A stretch of 64,000 nucleotides of DNA from the NCBI GenBank assembly GCA_050157065.1, contig CP189573.1; one strand, 5' to 3'. A model generated the notes under the pieces. It made no database searches, was not told where the DNA came from, and saw nothing but the letters and a program-made list of their open reading frames with translations. The position numbers and the translations under genes were made by a program. Positions 41,690-50,080 of the stretch are shown here, piece after piece; position 1 is the first letter of the stretch, and each line of letters begins with the position of its first letter. This stretch comes from Avipropionibacterium sp050157065. Its GTDB lineage: Bacteria > Actinomycetota > Actinomycetes > Propionibacteriales > Propionibacteriaceae.

Positions 41690-42054
41690 CCGACGACGGC
41701 GCCGACGACGCCCGGCCGTGGGAGCACCACGTCTGGGATCGCGGACTGCAGGCCGAACGGACGAGGCTCGCCTGGGGTCGGACCGGACTCGCCGTCACCG
41801 TCTGCACCCTGGTCATCGCCCGATTCGTCGGCACCGTCTCCCCGGTGCTGGGGGTGCTGATCGCGGTGGCCGCGATGGCCTGTGGGCTGATGATCTCGCT
41901 CTCCTCACGCCGGCGTCACCGCCGCGCGACCCGCGCCACCCATCAGTCGGCCGTGTTGCCGGACGCCCGTTCCTTCGGCTGGCTGAGTGCCCTGCTCTGC
42001 CTGGCCGGCATCAGTTCCGTGGTGATGATCATCGTGTACCGGCCCGACCTCTGA
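41686..42054 (+). CDS. DUF202-like membrane protein 2
   Basis: 122 residues from a GTG overlapping the previous stop. GLQAERTRLAWGRTGLAVTVC is a second DUF202 motif, followed by a hydrophobic pair, a basic loop (SSRRRHRRATRAT) and a last TM. The pair of DUF202 genes downstream of a chaperonin-like protein suggests a membrane complex, but no function can be assigned. Confidence 0.88.
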   Translation: MTDDGADDARPWEHHVWDRGLQAERTRLAWGRTGLAVTVCTLVIARFVGTVSPVLGVLIAVAAMACGLMISLSSRRRHRRATRATHQSAVLPDARSFGWLSALLCLAGISSVVMIIVYRPDL

Positions 42055-42143
42055 CCGGCCAAGACTCTCAACCCGAACTCGAGCCCAGTTGATCATGCGC
42101 TTCGGCGCGCGAGGTCGGGTCGGGAGCCCTCGTGGCCGAACGA

Positions 42144-42497
42144 TCAGGCGTACCCGAGCTCGTGCAGTCGGTCGTCGTCGATACCGAAGTGATGGGCGAT
42201 CTCGTGCACCACGGTGATGGAGATCTCCTCGTGCACCTCCTCGATCGTCCGGCAGTGCCGCAGGATCGGCCCACGGAAGATCAAGATCCGGTCGGGCAGG
42301 GTGCCGCCGTACGAGGAATCCCTTTCTGTCAAAGGAATCCCTTCGTACAGGCCGAACAGGCTCGACTCCCCCGCCGGCGGCTCGGGCTCCACGAGGACGA
42401 CACAGTTCGTCACCAGTCGGGCGAGCTCGTCGGGCACCACGTCGAGGGCACGATCGACCTCCGCCTCGAACTCCTCGACACTCATCTCCACGGCCAC
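42144..42497 (-). CDS. Minimal metallopeptidase (zincin family, DUF1025-like)
   Basis: 117 residues. The zinc-binding motif H98-E99-I-A-H102 is followed by HFGIDDDRLHELGY at the C-terminus, the signature of the small acidic bacterial zincins (Zincin_1). The Asp one turn after the HExxH provides the third ligand as in this family. An acidic N-terminus (SVEEFEAEVDRALD) is typical. It is probably a cytoplasmic peptidase of unknown substrate. It stands alone, convergent with the DUF202 operon. Confidence 0.88.
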   Translation of the reverse strand: MAVEMSVEEFEAEVDRALDVVPDELARLVTNCVVLVEPEPPAGESSLFGLYEGIPLTERDSSYGGTLPDRILIFRGPILRHCRTIEEVHEEISITVVHEIAHHFGIDDDRLHELGYA

Positions 42498-42649
42498 ACC
42501 GACATCCTAGGAGGGCCGGCGCAGCACAAATCACACCCCCGTAATTTCTTGGATGTCATCCGCGTGTCGCCTTGCCTTCTGCCCAAAAGTCACTTCGTTA
42601 CCTTGCTGAAACCTGTGGGGCAGGCTTAAAGTCCTGACACGTCTGGGGT

Positions 42650-42718
42650 AGCTGTGACTGGCGTGGCGAGTGTGTCGAGGGAAAGCGACACAGTCGCCGG
42701 GGAAGCGTCACCACAGCT
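42650..42718 (+). promoter_or_regulatory. Nested hairpin leader upstream of the SH3 cell-wall protein
   Basis: An outer stem AGCTGTGAC/GTCACCACAGCT (with a bulge) encloses GGCGA/TCGCC, which encloses GTGTCG/CGACAC around AGGGAAAG. The three nested stems lie about 75 nt before the start of the SH3 gene. The c-di-AMP (ydaO) riboswitch often precedes such genes, but its conserved blocks are not recognisable here. Confidence 0.45.
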
Positions 42719-42792
42719 GCAGTTCCCGACTGGACAACTCCATGCATCTGTCTCGCGATGGTCCGGGAAGGCCGTCGGGAAGGACCACTGCT

Positions 42793-44175
42793 GTGACGAC
42801 TCGTGCTGTGCGACGAGGAAGACGCTTCGTGGGTGTGGTTGCGGCCGTCACCATGACGGCCGGGATCGCGGCCACGGCCAGCATGCCGTCTGCAACTGCG
42901 GACGGCGCGCGACTGACAACCTGGACGGCACTGAACGTCCGCTCCGGCCCGGGGCTCAACCACCAGATCGTGGGTGGCCTGTACCCCGGTCAGCTGGTGA
43001 CCGCGGACGGGGTGGCCCAGAACGGGTGGACCCCGGTGAAGTTCAACGGCAAGCGCGCCTGGCTGTCCAGCCGGTACGTTAAGGCCGCCGGCGGCAGGAC
43101 GACGTCGAACGCCGCCGACTCGACGACGGTGTCGGGCAAACCGGCCGGCCGCAAGACCACCACCGCACTGAACGTCCGCACCGGTCCCAGCACCGGCTAC
43201 CGCGTCGTCACCGTGTTGGCCCGGGGCACCACCGTGGCCACCACCGGCGCCTACCGCAACGGCTACGCCGAGATCCGGTACGGCGGCCACTCCCGCTGGG
43301 TCGCGACGCAGTACCTGAGCGACACGATCGGCGCGTCGAGCAGCGGCTCGAGCACCCTGCCGAGCGTCACCGGCACCCGGATCGCGACCACCGCCCTCAT
43401 GATCAGGACCAACTCGTCGTCGAACTTCCACAGCCTCGGCGACGTCCCCCGGGGCACCAAGCTGTCCATCACGGGCAAGCAGGAGAACGGTGTCGCCCAG
43501 ATCATCTACAACGGTGCCGTGCGCTGGGTCAACGCGCACTACCTCGCCCGTGACACCAGCGGCCCCGCCAAGCCGGCCCTGCCGAAGGTCGTCGGCCACC
43601 GGTGGGCGACCACGGCGCTGATGGTCAGGACGACGTCGACGTCCAGCTTCAAGAACCTCGGCGACGTGCCCACCGGCACCAAGCTGGCCATCACCGGCGT
43701 CCAGCAGAACGGCGTCGCCCAGATCGTCCACAACGGTGCGGTCCGCTGGGTGAACGCCCGCTACCTGAGCACCTCGGCGCCACGCGCCGGCAGCGATTCC
43801 GGACCGGTCAAGGGCACCGGACTGAGCGGCCTGACGTCGCGGACAGGGGGTGTGCTGGATGCGGTCCACAACCGCTACCCCAGCGGCATCTCCTGGTACA
43901 ACGGCGTCCGTCCGGACTCACTGCCCGACCACCCGTCGGGTCGTGCGCTGGACGTGATGCTGGCGAACTACCAGAGCTCCGCGGCCAACAAGCAGGGCTG
44001 GGAGATGGCCAACTGGCTCCGCGCCAACGCGGGCTCGCTGGGCATCGAGTACATCATCTACGACCAGCGCATCTGGAACGTGAAGCGCAACAGTGAGGGC
44101 TGGCGCTGGATGGCAGACCGTGGCTCGGACAACGCGAACCACAAGAACCACATCCACATCACCACCCGGGCCTGA
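42793..44175 (+). CDS. Secreted SH3-repeat protein with ARB_07466-like C-terminal domain
   Basis: 460 residues from a GTG at 42793 (AAGGA about 8 nt upstream); an ATG at 42742 would add a basic leader. A signal peptide follows RRGRRFVGVVAAVTMTAGIA. Four bacterial SH3 repeats begin at LNVRSGPGLNHQ, LNVRTGPSTGY, LMIRTNSSSNF and LMVRTTSTSSF, each with a G..W..V.....W....YL core. The C-terminal domain contains HNRYPSGISWYNGVRPDSLP, HPSGRALDVML, YIIYDQRIW and NHKNHIHI, His- and Asp-rich like a metal-dependent cell-wall hydrolase of the ARB_07466 type. It probably acts on peptidoglycan outside the cell. Confidence 0.85.
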   Translation: MTTRAVRRGRRFVGVVAAVTMTAGIAATASMPSATADGARLTTWTALNVRSGPGLNHQIVGGLYPGQLVTADGVAQNGWTPVKFNGKRAWLSSRYVKAAGGRTTSNAADSTTVSGKPAGRKTTTALNVRTGPSTGYRVVTVLARGTTVATTGAYRNGYAEIRYGGHSRWVATQYLSDTIGASSSGSSTLPSVTGTRIATTALMIRTNSSSNFHSLGDVPRGTKLSITGKQENGVAQIIYNGAVRWVNAHYLARDTSGPAKPALPKVVGHRWATTALMVRTTSTSSFKNLGDVPTGTKLAITGVQQNGVAQIVHNGAVRWVNARYLSTSAPRAGSDSGPVKGTGLSGLTSRTGGVLDAVHNRYPSGISWYNGVRPDSLPDHPSGRALDVMLANYQSSAANKQGWEMANWLRANAGSLGIEYIIYDQRIWNVKRNSEGWRWMADRGSDNANHKNHIHITTRA

Positions 44176-44273
44176 CCTGCTCGCCGGAGCCTGACTGTTG
44201 GCCCGTACGGACCGCCCACCCGAACCCCGGGTTTGGGCGGTTCGTGCTGTCAGCGCTTAGAATGGTCCGACAG

Positions 44274-44346
44274 GTCCCCATCGTCTAGCGGCCTAGGACA
44301 CCGCCCTTTCAAGGCGGCAGCGCGGGTTCGAATCCCGTTGGGGATG
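44274..44346 (+). tRNA. tRNA-Glu (anticodon TTC)
   Basis: The acceptor GTCCCCA pairs with TGGGGAT (one G-U). The anticodon loop CTTTCAA gives TTC, and the T-arm contains GGTTCGAATCCC. A strong terminator follows at 44354. Confidence 0.96.
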
Positions 44347-44353
44347 CAACGGT

Positions 44354-44393
44354 CCTGAGTCGCGACATCGTTCACACGGTGTCGCGACTCAGG
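44354..44393. terminator. Terminator after tRNA-Glu, probably bidirectional
   Basis: CCTGAGTCGCGACA pairs perfectly with TGTCGCGACTCAGG around a 12-nt loop. It is followed by GCCTTGTCCTTTCTC, a pyrimidine-rich tail in the + direction. It also faces the convergent beta-helix gene. Confidence 0.9.
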
Positions 44394-44441
44394 GCCTTGT
44401 CCTTTCTCCGGCGCCTGCGCGGAGGCGGCTGGCCCGACCGC

Positions 44442-46955
44442 TCAGCGGTAGGCACCCAGTGAGCACGTCGTCCCGGTACGCAGCTCCCCGTCGAAGTCGC
44501 CCAGCACGTTGATCGTCGAGCCGTCGAACAGGGTGAACGTCGGGATGCACGGCGCCGCGTCGCGGGCCGGGCTCGTCGGGGCGAGGCGCCAGTCGGTGCC
44601 GACCGCGACGAACTGCGGGTCGGCGTACACCCCACCCGGTTCGACCGGCGGCGCCTGGTCGGTCTGGTGGTACAGGTTGTGGTCGTGTACGAAGTTCTCG
44701 TGCTCGGTGCCGGCCCGGATGGCGTACCCGGCCGCGACGTCGACCACGATGTTGTTGGCGAAGGTGACGTTCACGTTGTTCGGATTCCACTCCCAGCCGG
44801 TCGGCAGGTGACCGCCGCTGGCGAGGTAGACCCCGTACCGGGCACCGACGACGACGTTGTGGAAGACCGCACTGTCCTTGGCGCCGGTGAACGAGAACGC
44901 ATTCGGGATCGTCGGGACCCCGTCGATCACGGTGCCGTGCACGATGTTGTTGTACGCCACCATGTTCCAGGCCTCGAAGCCGTTCAGCGTCGGATCCTTG
45001 GTCGAGATCCCGTCGGTCGAGCCGCCGAGGTAGATGGCCCCGGTCATCATCGTGCGGTTGAGCGCGGTCACCACGTTGTTGCGGATCGCGATGTCCACCG
45101 AGCCACCCTTGGCCAGCAGGCCGACCCGCCCGACGTCGCGGATCACGTTGTTCTCGATGACGCTGTTCCAGACGTTCACGAAGTCGATGCCCTCGTGCTC
45201 CATGTCCTCGATCAGGTTGCCGCGGACGACCATGCCCTCGACCAGGTAGCCCTTGACACCTTCCTCGTACGCGCCGTGCAGGTGGTTGTCGAGGATGTGG
45301 ACGTGGTGTGCGCCCTCCCGTACCTCGACCAAGATGTCGGCCGTCGTCGGTCCGGGGACGTTCTCGGTGATCTCGAAGCCCTGGATGGTGATGTGGCTTC
45401 GGTCGATGATGCTGAGCTTCGAGGCCGGTAGGTCGTGGTACATGATCTTGGCCCCGTGCGGATTGCGGGAGCGCAGCACGATCCGTTCGGTCGCCGTACC
45501 GCTGTTGGTGAAGGTGGTGGTCTGGGTCTCGTCGTAGGTGCCGTCCTCGAAGACCACGGTCGTGCCGGGGCCGGCGACCTGGGACGCCTTGGTCACCGAG
45601 CGCCACGGCAACTGTTCGGTGCCGGGGTTGTCGTCGTCCCCGGTCGGCGAGGCGTAGTAGGTACCGGCCGCCACGGCGACCGGGGGCCCGGTGACGGCCG
45701 GGTTCGTCACCGGGGAGACGGTGAAGTCGTCGATCTGCACCTCCGAGCCCAGGTCGGCTTGGATCCCGGCCCGGCCGTGGGTGAGGACATGATCCGTTCC
45801 GCTGATCACCAGTTCGCCGTTGACGTAGAACTCGATCAGCGCGCCGCTGAGCACCATGGTCATGTCGGCCCACTCCCCGACCGGGGCGGCCCAGTCGTGG
45901 CGCTGGGCGACATAGGTGTACGCCCCGGCGGCCCGGCGACGGATCGTGATGCTGGTGTCCTGGGCGTTGCCCATCATCTGCACCTGGTAGTAGTTGTCGT
46001 CGTCGAGGTAGCGGCCGACCAGGCTGACCCAGGCGCGCGACTTGGTGAACTCGACCGTACGGACCCGGGCGCTGACGGTGTAGTCGCGCCACTCCTCCGA
46101 CCCGGTGACTGCCCGCTGCAGGCCGGGGGTGTCCGGGTCGGTGGTCAGCACCATGTTGCCGGTGCCGTCGTCGACGGTCTCGAACGTGTACGGCCGGGGG
46201 AACTCCCAACCGGGCATCCCGTTCTCGAAGTCCTCGGTGAACACCGGGTCGCCGACCACCGGGATGCGGTTGTTCGCCTCGACGAAGACCGCACTGTTGC
46301 CGGTGGCGTGGCCGGCGTCGGCGATCGCGATCTTGACGTGCACCGACTCTCCCGGCACCACGGTCGCGATGGCGGTTCGTACGGTCGACACCGCGGCGTA
46401 GCCCAACTCGGGCGCCGGGGTCGCGTCCGCCAGCACCGACCGGGCGGTGACCGGGCCGCCGGACTCGGTGGTCGCGACGTTGACGCCGTCGACCCACAAC
46501 CCGAACACGTCCGGCTGGCCGGACTCCCCGGCCTCGTCGGAGGCGAAGGCGTACCGGAAGGCCAGCGTGTCCGAGGTCGGCACCAGGTCGAACTCGACGA
46601 CCGAGGCCTCCTTGGAGGTCCGGCCGATGCCGGCACCGCGCAACAGGTCGGTCAGGTCGGCGTCACCCGACGTCCGCGTCACGGCCGAGTCGGCGGTACC
46701 GGTGGCGAGCGAGATCCCTTCCCGCAAGCCCAATGACTCGACGTCGTCGAAGCGGGAGGCGGTCCCGGCGGCGCCGGCGAACCGGGCCTCACTGATGGCG
46801 ATGTCCTCGCCGGTGAGGCGGGACGCCAGTCGGTGCCCGACCCCGCCGTCATCGGGTTCGGGCACGGTGGTGGCAGTGGCGGTGGCGACGCCGGGGACGA
46901 GGACGAGGGACACCATGAGGGCAAGCGCGGACAACACGGCAGTGGGGCGCATCAT
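44442..46955 (-). CDS. Secreted multidomain protein with parallel beta-helix
   Basis: 837 residues from the ATG at 46955 (GGAAGG about 5 nt upstream). A signal peptide (MMRPTAVLSALALMVSLVL) ends near TATATT. The next 200 residues resemble a choice-of-anchor beta-sandwich with SDTLAFRYAFASDEAGE. A LamG/CBM-like domain follows (FENGMPGWEF through VQIDDFTV). From about residue 450, TYYASPTGDDDNPGTE starts a right-handed beta-helix with Asn ladders (RNNVVTALN, VAYNNIVHG, FANNIVVDV). It probably binds or cleaves extracellular polysaccharide. It is convergent with tRNA-Glu. The adjacent DapA-like aldolase could process a released sugar acid. Confidence 0.8.
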   Translation of the reverse strand: MMRPTAVLSALALMVSLVLVPGVATATATTVPEPDDGGVGHRLASRLTGEDIAISEARFAGAAGTASRFDDVESLGLREGISLATGTADSAVTRTSGDADLTDLLRGAGIGRTSKEASVVEFDLVPTSDTLAFRYAFASDEAGESGQPDVFGLWVDGVNVATTESGGPVTARSVLADATPAPELGYAAVSTVRTAIATVVPGESVHVKIAIADAGHATGNSAVFVEANNRIPVVGDPVFTEDFENGMPGWEFPRPYTFETVDDGTGNMVLTTDPDTPGLQRAVTGSEEWRDYTVSARVRTVEFTKSRAWVSLVGRYLDDDNYYQVQMMGNAQDTSITIRRRAAGAYTYVAQRHDWAAPVGEWADMTMVLSGALIEFYVNGELVISGTDHVLTHGRAGIQADLGSEVQIDDFTVSPVTNPAVTGPPVAVAAGTYYASPTGDDDNPGTEQLPWRSVTKASQVAGPGTTVVFEDGTYDETQTTTFTNSGTATERIVLRSRNPHGAKIMYHDLPASKLSIIDRSHITIQGFEITENVPGPTTADILVEVREGAHHVHILDNHLHGAYEEGVKGYLVEGMVVRGNLIEDMEHEGIDFVNVWNSVIENNVIRDVGRVGLLAKGGSVDIAIRNNVVTALNRTMMTGAIYLGGSTDGISTKDPTLNGFEAWNMVAYNNIVHGTVIDGVPTIPNAFSFTGAKDSAVFHNVVVGARYGVYLASGGHLPTGWEWNPNNVNVTFANNIVVDVAAGYAIRAGTEHENFVHDHNLYHQTDQAPPVEPGGVYADPQFVAVGTDWRLAPTSPARDAAPCIPTFTLFDGSTINVLGDFDGELRTGTTCSLGAYR

Positions 46956-47075
46956 TGGACCTTCCTGAGGGTTGCCGCAAGGAAAGCGCAGTCGCTGCAA
47001 ACTGTCAACAGTTCTGCGGGACAACCGTCAGAATGCGGCGGCGACCTTCACCTGACGACCTTCCCGTGACGCCCC

Positions 47076-47987
47076 TCAGGCCGCGGTGACGGCCGCCCGA
47101 AGCCGTACGACCAGACGATCCAGTTCGGCGCGGGTGTGGTCGTCGATCCCGGCGGCGACCGGGCCGCGCATCCGCGGGTCGTCGAGCACGCCCTGCTGTT
47201 GCAGCAGGTGCTTCTCGATCACCACGAAGCTGTCCAGCGTGGTCTGCAGCGACACGATCTGCGCCAACGGACCCGCGATCGCATAGGTACGGTCGTCGTC
47301 GCCGTCCTCCAGCGCCCGCCACAGCGCCGACAGCGCCCAGATGAGGTCGGCGGCCGGCATCGTGCCGACCACACCGCGGCGGTGGGTGTCGACCAGGTGG
47401 AGGCCACCCGTACCGTCGAAGATGCGAGCCTTGCCGTCGGTCAGGTCCAACAGGTCGGTGATCCGGGGACCGATCGGGTGGGCCTCGGGCTTGAACATCG
47501 CCCGATCACCGAACTCGGCGTGCAGGCCGGCCTGCAGCTCCACCGACAGCGGCTGGCCCACGTACCCACTGGCGTCCTGCACCACGACCGGGATGTCGAC
47601 GGTCTCGATCACCGTGGCGAAGTAGCGCCGCAGCGCGGGTTCGTCGAGCCGGGTCAGCATCGGCGGCGTCGCCATCAGCGCGGTCGCGCCGGCAGCCTGT
47701 GCCGTACGGGCGTGCGCGACGGCGATCCGGGTCGACTCGGCTCCGACGCTGGCGACGCTGGTGCCGCGTCCCTCACAGGCCTGGGCGGTGACGGCGTTCA
47801 GCTCGTCCCGCTCGGCCGCGGTCAACCGCAGCACCTCCGAGACCATGGCGACCACGATGCCGTCGGCGCCGTTGTCGAACGTCCAGTCCAGCAGCCGCGC
47901 GTGCGCGGCGCGATCAAGGTTCTCGTCGGCGTCGAAGGGGGTCTGCATCACCGGAAGGACACCGGCCAGCTGCTCAGTCATGGGCAC
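47076..47987 (-). CDS. Dihydrodipicolinate synthase/NAL-family aldolase
   Basis: 303 residues forming a TIM-barrel of the DapA family: GVLPVMQTPFDADENLD and GADGIVVAMVSEVLRLTAAER, the GASVAS-like segment, and the Schiff-base lysine in MFKPEAHP. The catalytic Tyr region of true DapA (YNVPxRT) is replaced by VVVQDASGYVG, so lysine biosynthesis is unlikely. Sugar-acid aldolase or dehydratase activity is more plausible, matching the neighbouring beta-helix gene on the same strand (gap about 120 nt). A start at MTEQ a few codons on is possible. Confidence 0.82.
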   Translation of the reverse strand: MPMTEQLAGVLPVMQTPFDADENLDRAAHARLLDWTFDNGADGIVVAMVSEVLRLTAAERDELNAVTAQACEGRGTSVASVGAESTRIAVAHARTAQAAGATALMATPPMLTRLDEPALRRYFATVIETVDIPVVVQDASGYVGQPLSVELQAGLHAEFGDRAMFKPEAHPIGPRITDLLDLTDGKARIFDGTGGLHLVDTHRRGVVGTMPAADLIWALSALWRALEDGDDDRTYAIAGPLAQIVSLQTTLDSFVVIEKHLLQQQGVLDDPRMRGPVAAGIDDHTRAELDRLVVRLRAAVTAA

Positions 47988-48184
47988 ACCATGTCAAAGT
48001 CCGCCCGATGGACCAAATGCGGCCATTGTGCGGACCACGAGGTGGGCGCCCCGACTTCAAAATCCGTTGCACGTCGCAGGCAACCTTCGGCTGCGGCCAA
48101 TCGTAAACTCTGCATAAACCACCCCCCGTACGGGTCGGCGGCCGACATCGACCGCCACCCAGCGGTTGACGGAAAGCAGAACAG

Positions 48185-50080
48185 ATGGCCCGCCCCACCA
48201 TCCCGGCGATGATCACCACCTTGGTCCTGATCGCGAGCATCGCACTGCCGTGGAACGCCTACGCGGAATCCCCGACCCCACCGGCCACGCCCGGCACCAC
48301 GCCGTCCACGCCCGTCGAGCCTGTCGAGACGCCCAGCCAGCCCGCCGGGACGGCCACACCTGCAACGCCCACCGAGCCTGTCGAGACGCCCACCACACCC
48401 AGCAATCCCCCCGAGTCGCCCACCACGTCGGCCACGCCAACCAAGCCGGAGGAGACACCCACCGCCGGCAGGCCGGGCAAGTCGCCCAGCGCGCCGCGGT
48501 CGACACCGCCGACCAGCCCCCCGTCGGCGTCGACCCGGGCGGTGACCCCGATCCAGCAGCGGTACGCCGACCTCGGCGGTGAGGACGGCGTGCTGGGCAA
48601 GCAGACCGCGGCCGAGACCGAGTTGCCCGACGGCGGCCGGATGGCGGTGTTCGAGGGTGGTCGGATCTACTGGTCCCCCGACACCGGCGCCCAGGAGACC
48701 TGGGGCGCGATCATGAACCGCTGGGGCGGCTTGGGCTGGCAGGCCTCCAGACTCGGCTACCCCACCGGCCCGGAGCACTGCACCCTGCGCGACGACGGCT
48801 GCTTCCAACGGTTCGAGCTCGGCAACGTGTACTACCTGCCCGGTGTCGGAGCGCAGCCGGTCTGGGGCGCCATCGGTGGCCGCTGGGGCAATCTGGGCTG
48901 GGAGAACGGCGCGCTGGGCTACCCGATCACCGGCGAGCAGTGCGGCATCCGCGACGGCGGTTGCTTCCAGAAGTTCGAGAACGGCCACATCCACTGGTCA
49001 CGGGCCAGCGGGGCCCACGAGACGTGGGGCGCGATCATGAACCGCTGGGGGTCGCTCGGTTGGGAGCGGAGCCGCCTCGGCTACCCGACCGGGCCCGAGC
49101 AGTGCGGCCTCCGCGACGGCGGCTGTTTCCAGCGCTTCCAAGGCGGCATCTTCTACTACGTCCCCGGTGTCGGCGCGAACCCGATCTGGGGGTCGATCGG
49201 CACCCGTTGGGGTGGCCTCGGCTGGGAGAACGGCCAGCTCGGCTACCCGATCTCCACCGAGTCGTGCGGGATCCGCGACGGTGGCTGCTACCAGAAGTTC
49301 GAGCACGGCCACATGTACTACGTGGGTGGGGTCGGTGCCCATCCCGTGCTCGGCGCGATCCGGGACACCTACCGGTCGATGGGCTGGGAGCGGAGCCCGT
49401 TGGCGTACCCGACCGGGGCGGAGGTGTGCAGTGGCGGGTCGTGCCGACAGTCGTTCCAGTACGGGACGATCACCTGGGCGCCGGGCAGGATCACCGTCTC
49501 GTACGAGATCCGTGCGGTCATCCGACGGACCACCGCGGCCGACGTGCTGCACACGTACCGCTCGGGATGCCCGGTCGGGCCGGCGAACCTGCGCACCATC
49601 GAGATGAACTACTGGGGATTCGACGGGCTGCTGCATCGTGGCGAGCTGATCGTGCGGGACCACCTGGCGAGCGAGGTGGTCGCGGCCTTCACCGACGCGC
49701 TCAACGCGCGCTGGCGGTTCGCGCAGATCGAGAACCCGAACGAGTGGGGTGGTGCCGATCCGCCGATGATGCAGGACAACAACACCTCCGGCTTCAACTG
49801 CCGGCCAGTGGTGGGCAACCCGTACGCAGTGTCGCCGCACTCGTACGGCACCGCGATCGACACCAACACCGTGCAGAACCCGTACCGGGACCGCAACGGG
49901 ACCTGGTGGCCCAGCAACGGACACCCCTACATCCTCGGGGCCGTGCTGAACCGGAAGCAGACCCACTTCGCGGTGATGACCACCAGCTCACCAATGACCC
50001 GGGCGCTGGAGTCGCGCGGTTGGTTCTGGGGTGGCCGCTGGTCGCCCGGGCGGGACTACCACCACTTCGAGCGGCGCTGA
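48185..50080 (+). CDS. Secreted LGFP-repeat protein with M15-like carboxypeptidase domain
   Basis: 631 residues. The signal peptide MARPTIPAMITTLVLIASIA ends near NAYAES. A Pro/Thr/Glu linker (30-115) includes PVEPVETP units coded by GTCGAG-type repeats. Then come LGFP repeats (WGAIMNRWGGLGWQ, LGYPTGPEHC, and so on; about five). The C-terminal M15/VanY-like domain has HSYGTAIDTNTVQNPY and DYHHFE, supplying His, Asp and His metal ligands. LGFP repeats bind the mycolic-acid or peptidoglycan envelope in actinobacteria. It is followed by a coupled lipoprotein gene (TGATG). Confidence 0.88.
   Translation: MARPTIPAMITTLVLIASIALPWNAYAESPTPPATPGTTPSTPVEPVETPSQPAGTATPATPTEPVETPTTPSNPPESPTTSATPTKPEETPTAGRPGKSPSAPRSTPPTSPPSASTRAVTPIQQRYADLGGEDGVLGKQTAAETELPDGGRMAVFEGGRIYWSPDTGAQETWGAIMNRWGGLGWQASRLGYPTGPEHCTLRDDGCFQRFELGNVYYLPGVGAQPVWGAIGGRWGNLGWENGALGYPITGEQCGIRDGGCFQKFENGHIHWSRASGAHETWGAIMNRWGSLGWERSRLGYPTGPEQCGLRDGGCFQRFQGGIFYYVPGVGANPIWGSIGTRWGGLGWENGQLGYPISTESCGIRDGGCYQKFEHGHMYYVGGVGAHPVLGAIRDTYRSMGWERSPLAYPTGAEVCSGGSCRQSFQYGTITWAPGRITVSYEIRAVIRRTTAADVLHTYRSGCPVGPANLRTIEMNYWGFDGLLHRGELIVRDHLASEVVAAFTDALNARWRFAQIENPNEWGGADPPMMQDNNTSGFNCRPVVGNPYAVSPHSYGTAIDTNTVQNPYRDRNGTWWPSNGHPYILGAVLNRKQTHFAVMTTSSPMTRALESRGWFWGGRWSPGRDYHHFERR
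48309..48390. repeat. Two GTCGAG-type repeats in frame inside the LGFP linker
   Basis: CCCGTCGAGCCTGTCGAGAC at 48311-48330 and GAGCCTGTCGAGACGCCC near 48373-48391 encode two PVEPVETP/TEPVETP units. The identical DNA word at 13053 is read on the other strand as GVSTGSTG. This shows in-frame use of a mobile or dispersed repeat as linker. Confidence 0.75.

Noticed and set aside
42498..42792. c-di-AMP (ydaO) riboswitch before the SH3 gene
   Set aside because: The conserved riboswitch blocks are not recognisable; only a nested hairpin can be supported.
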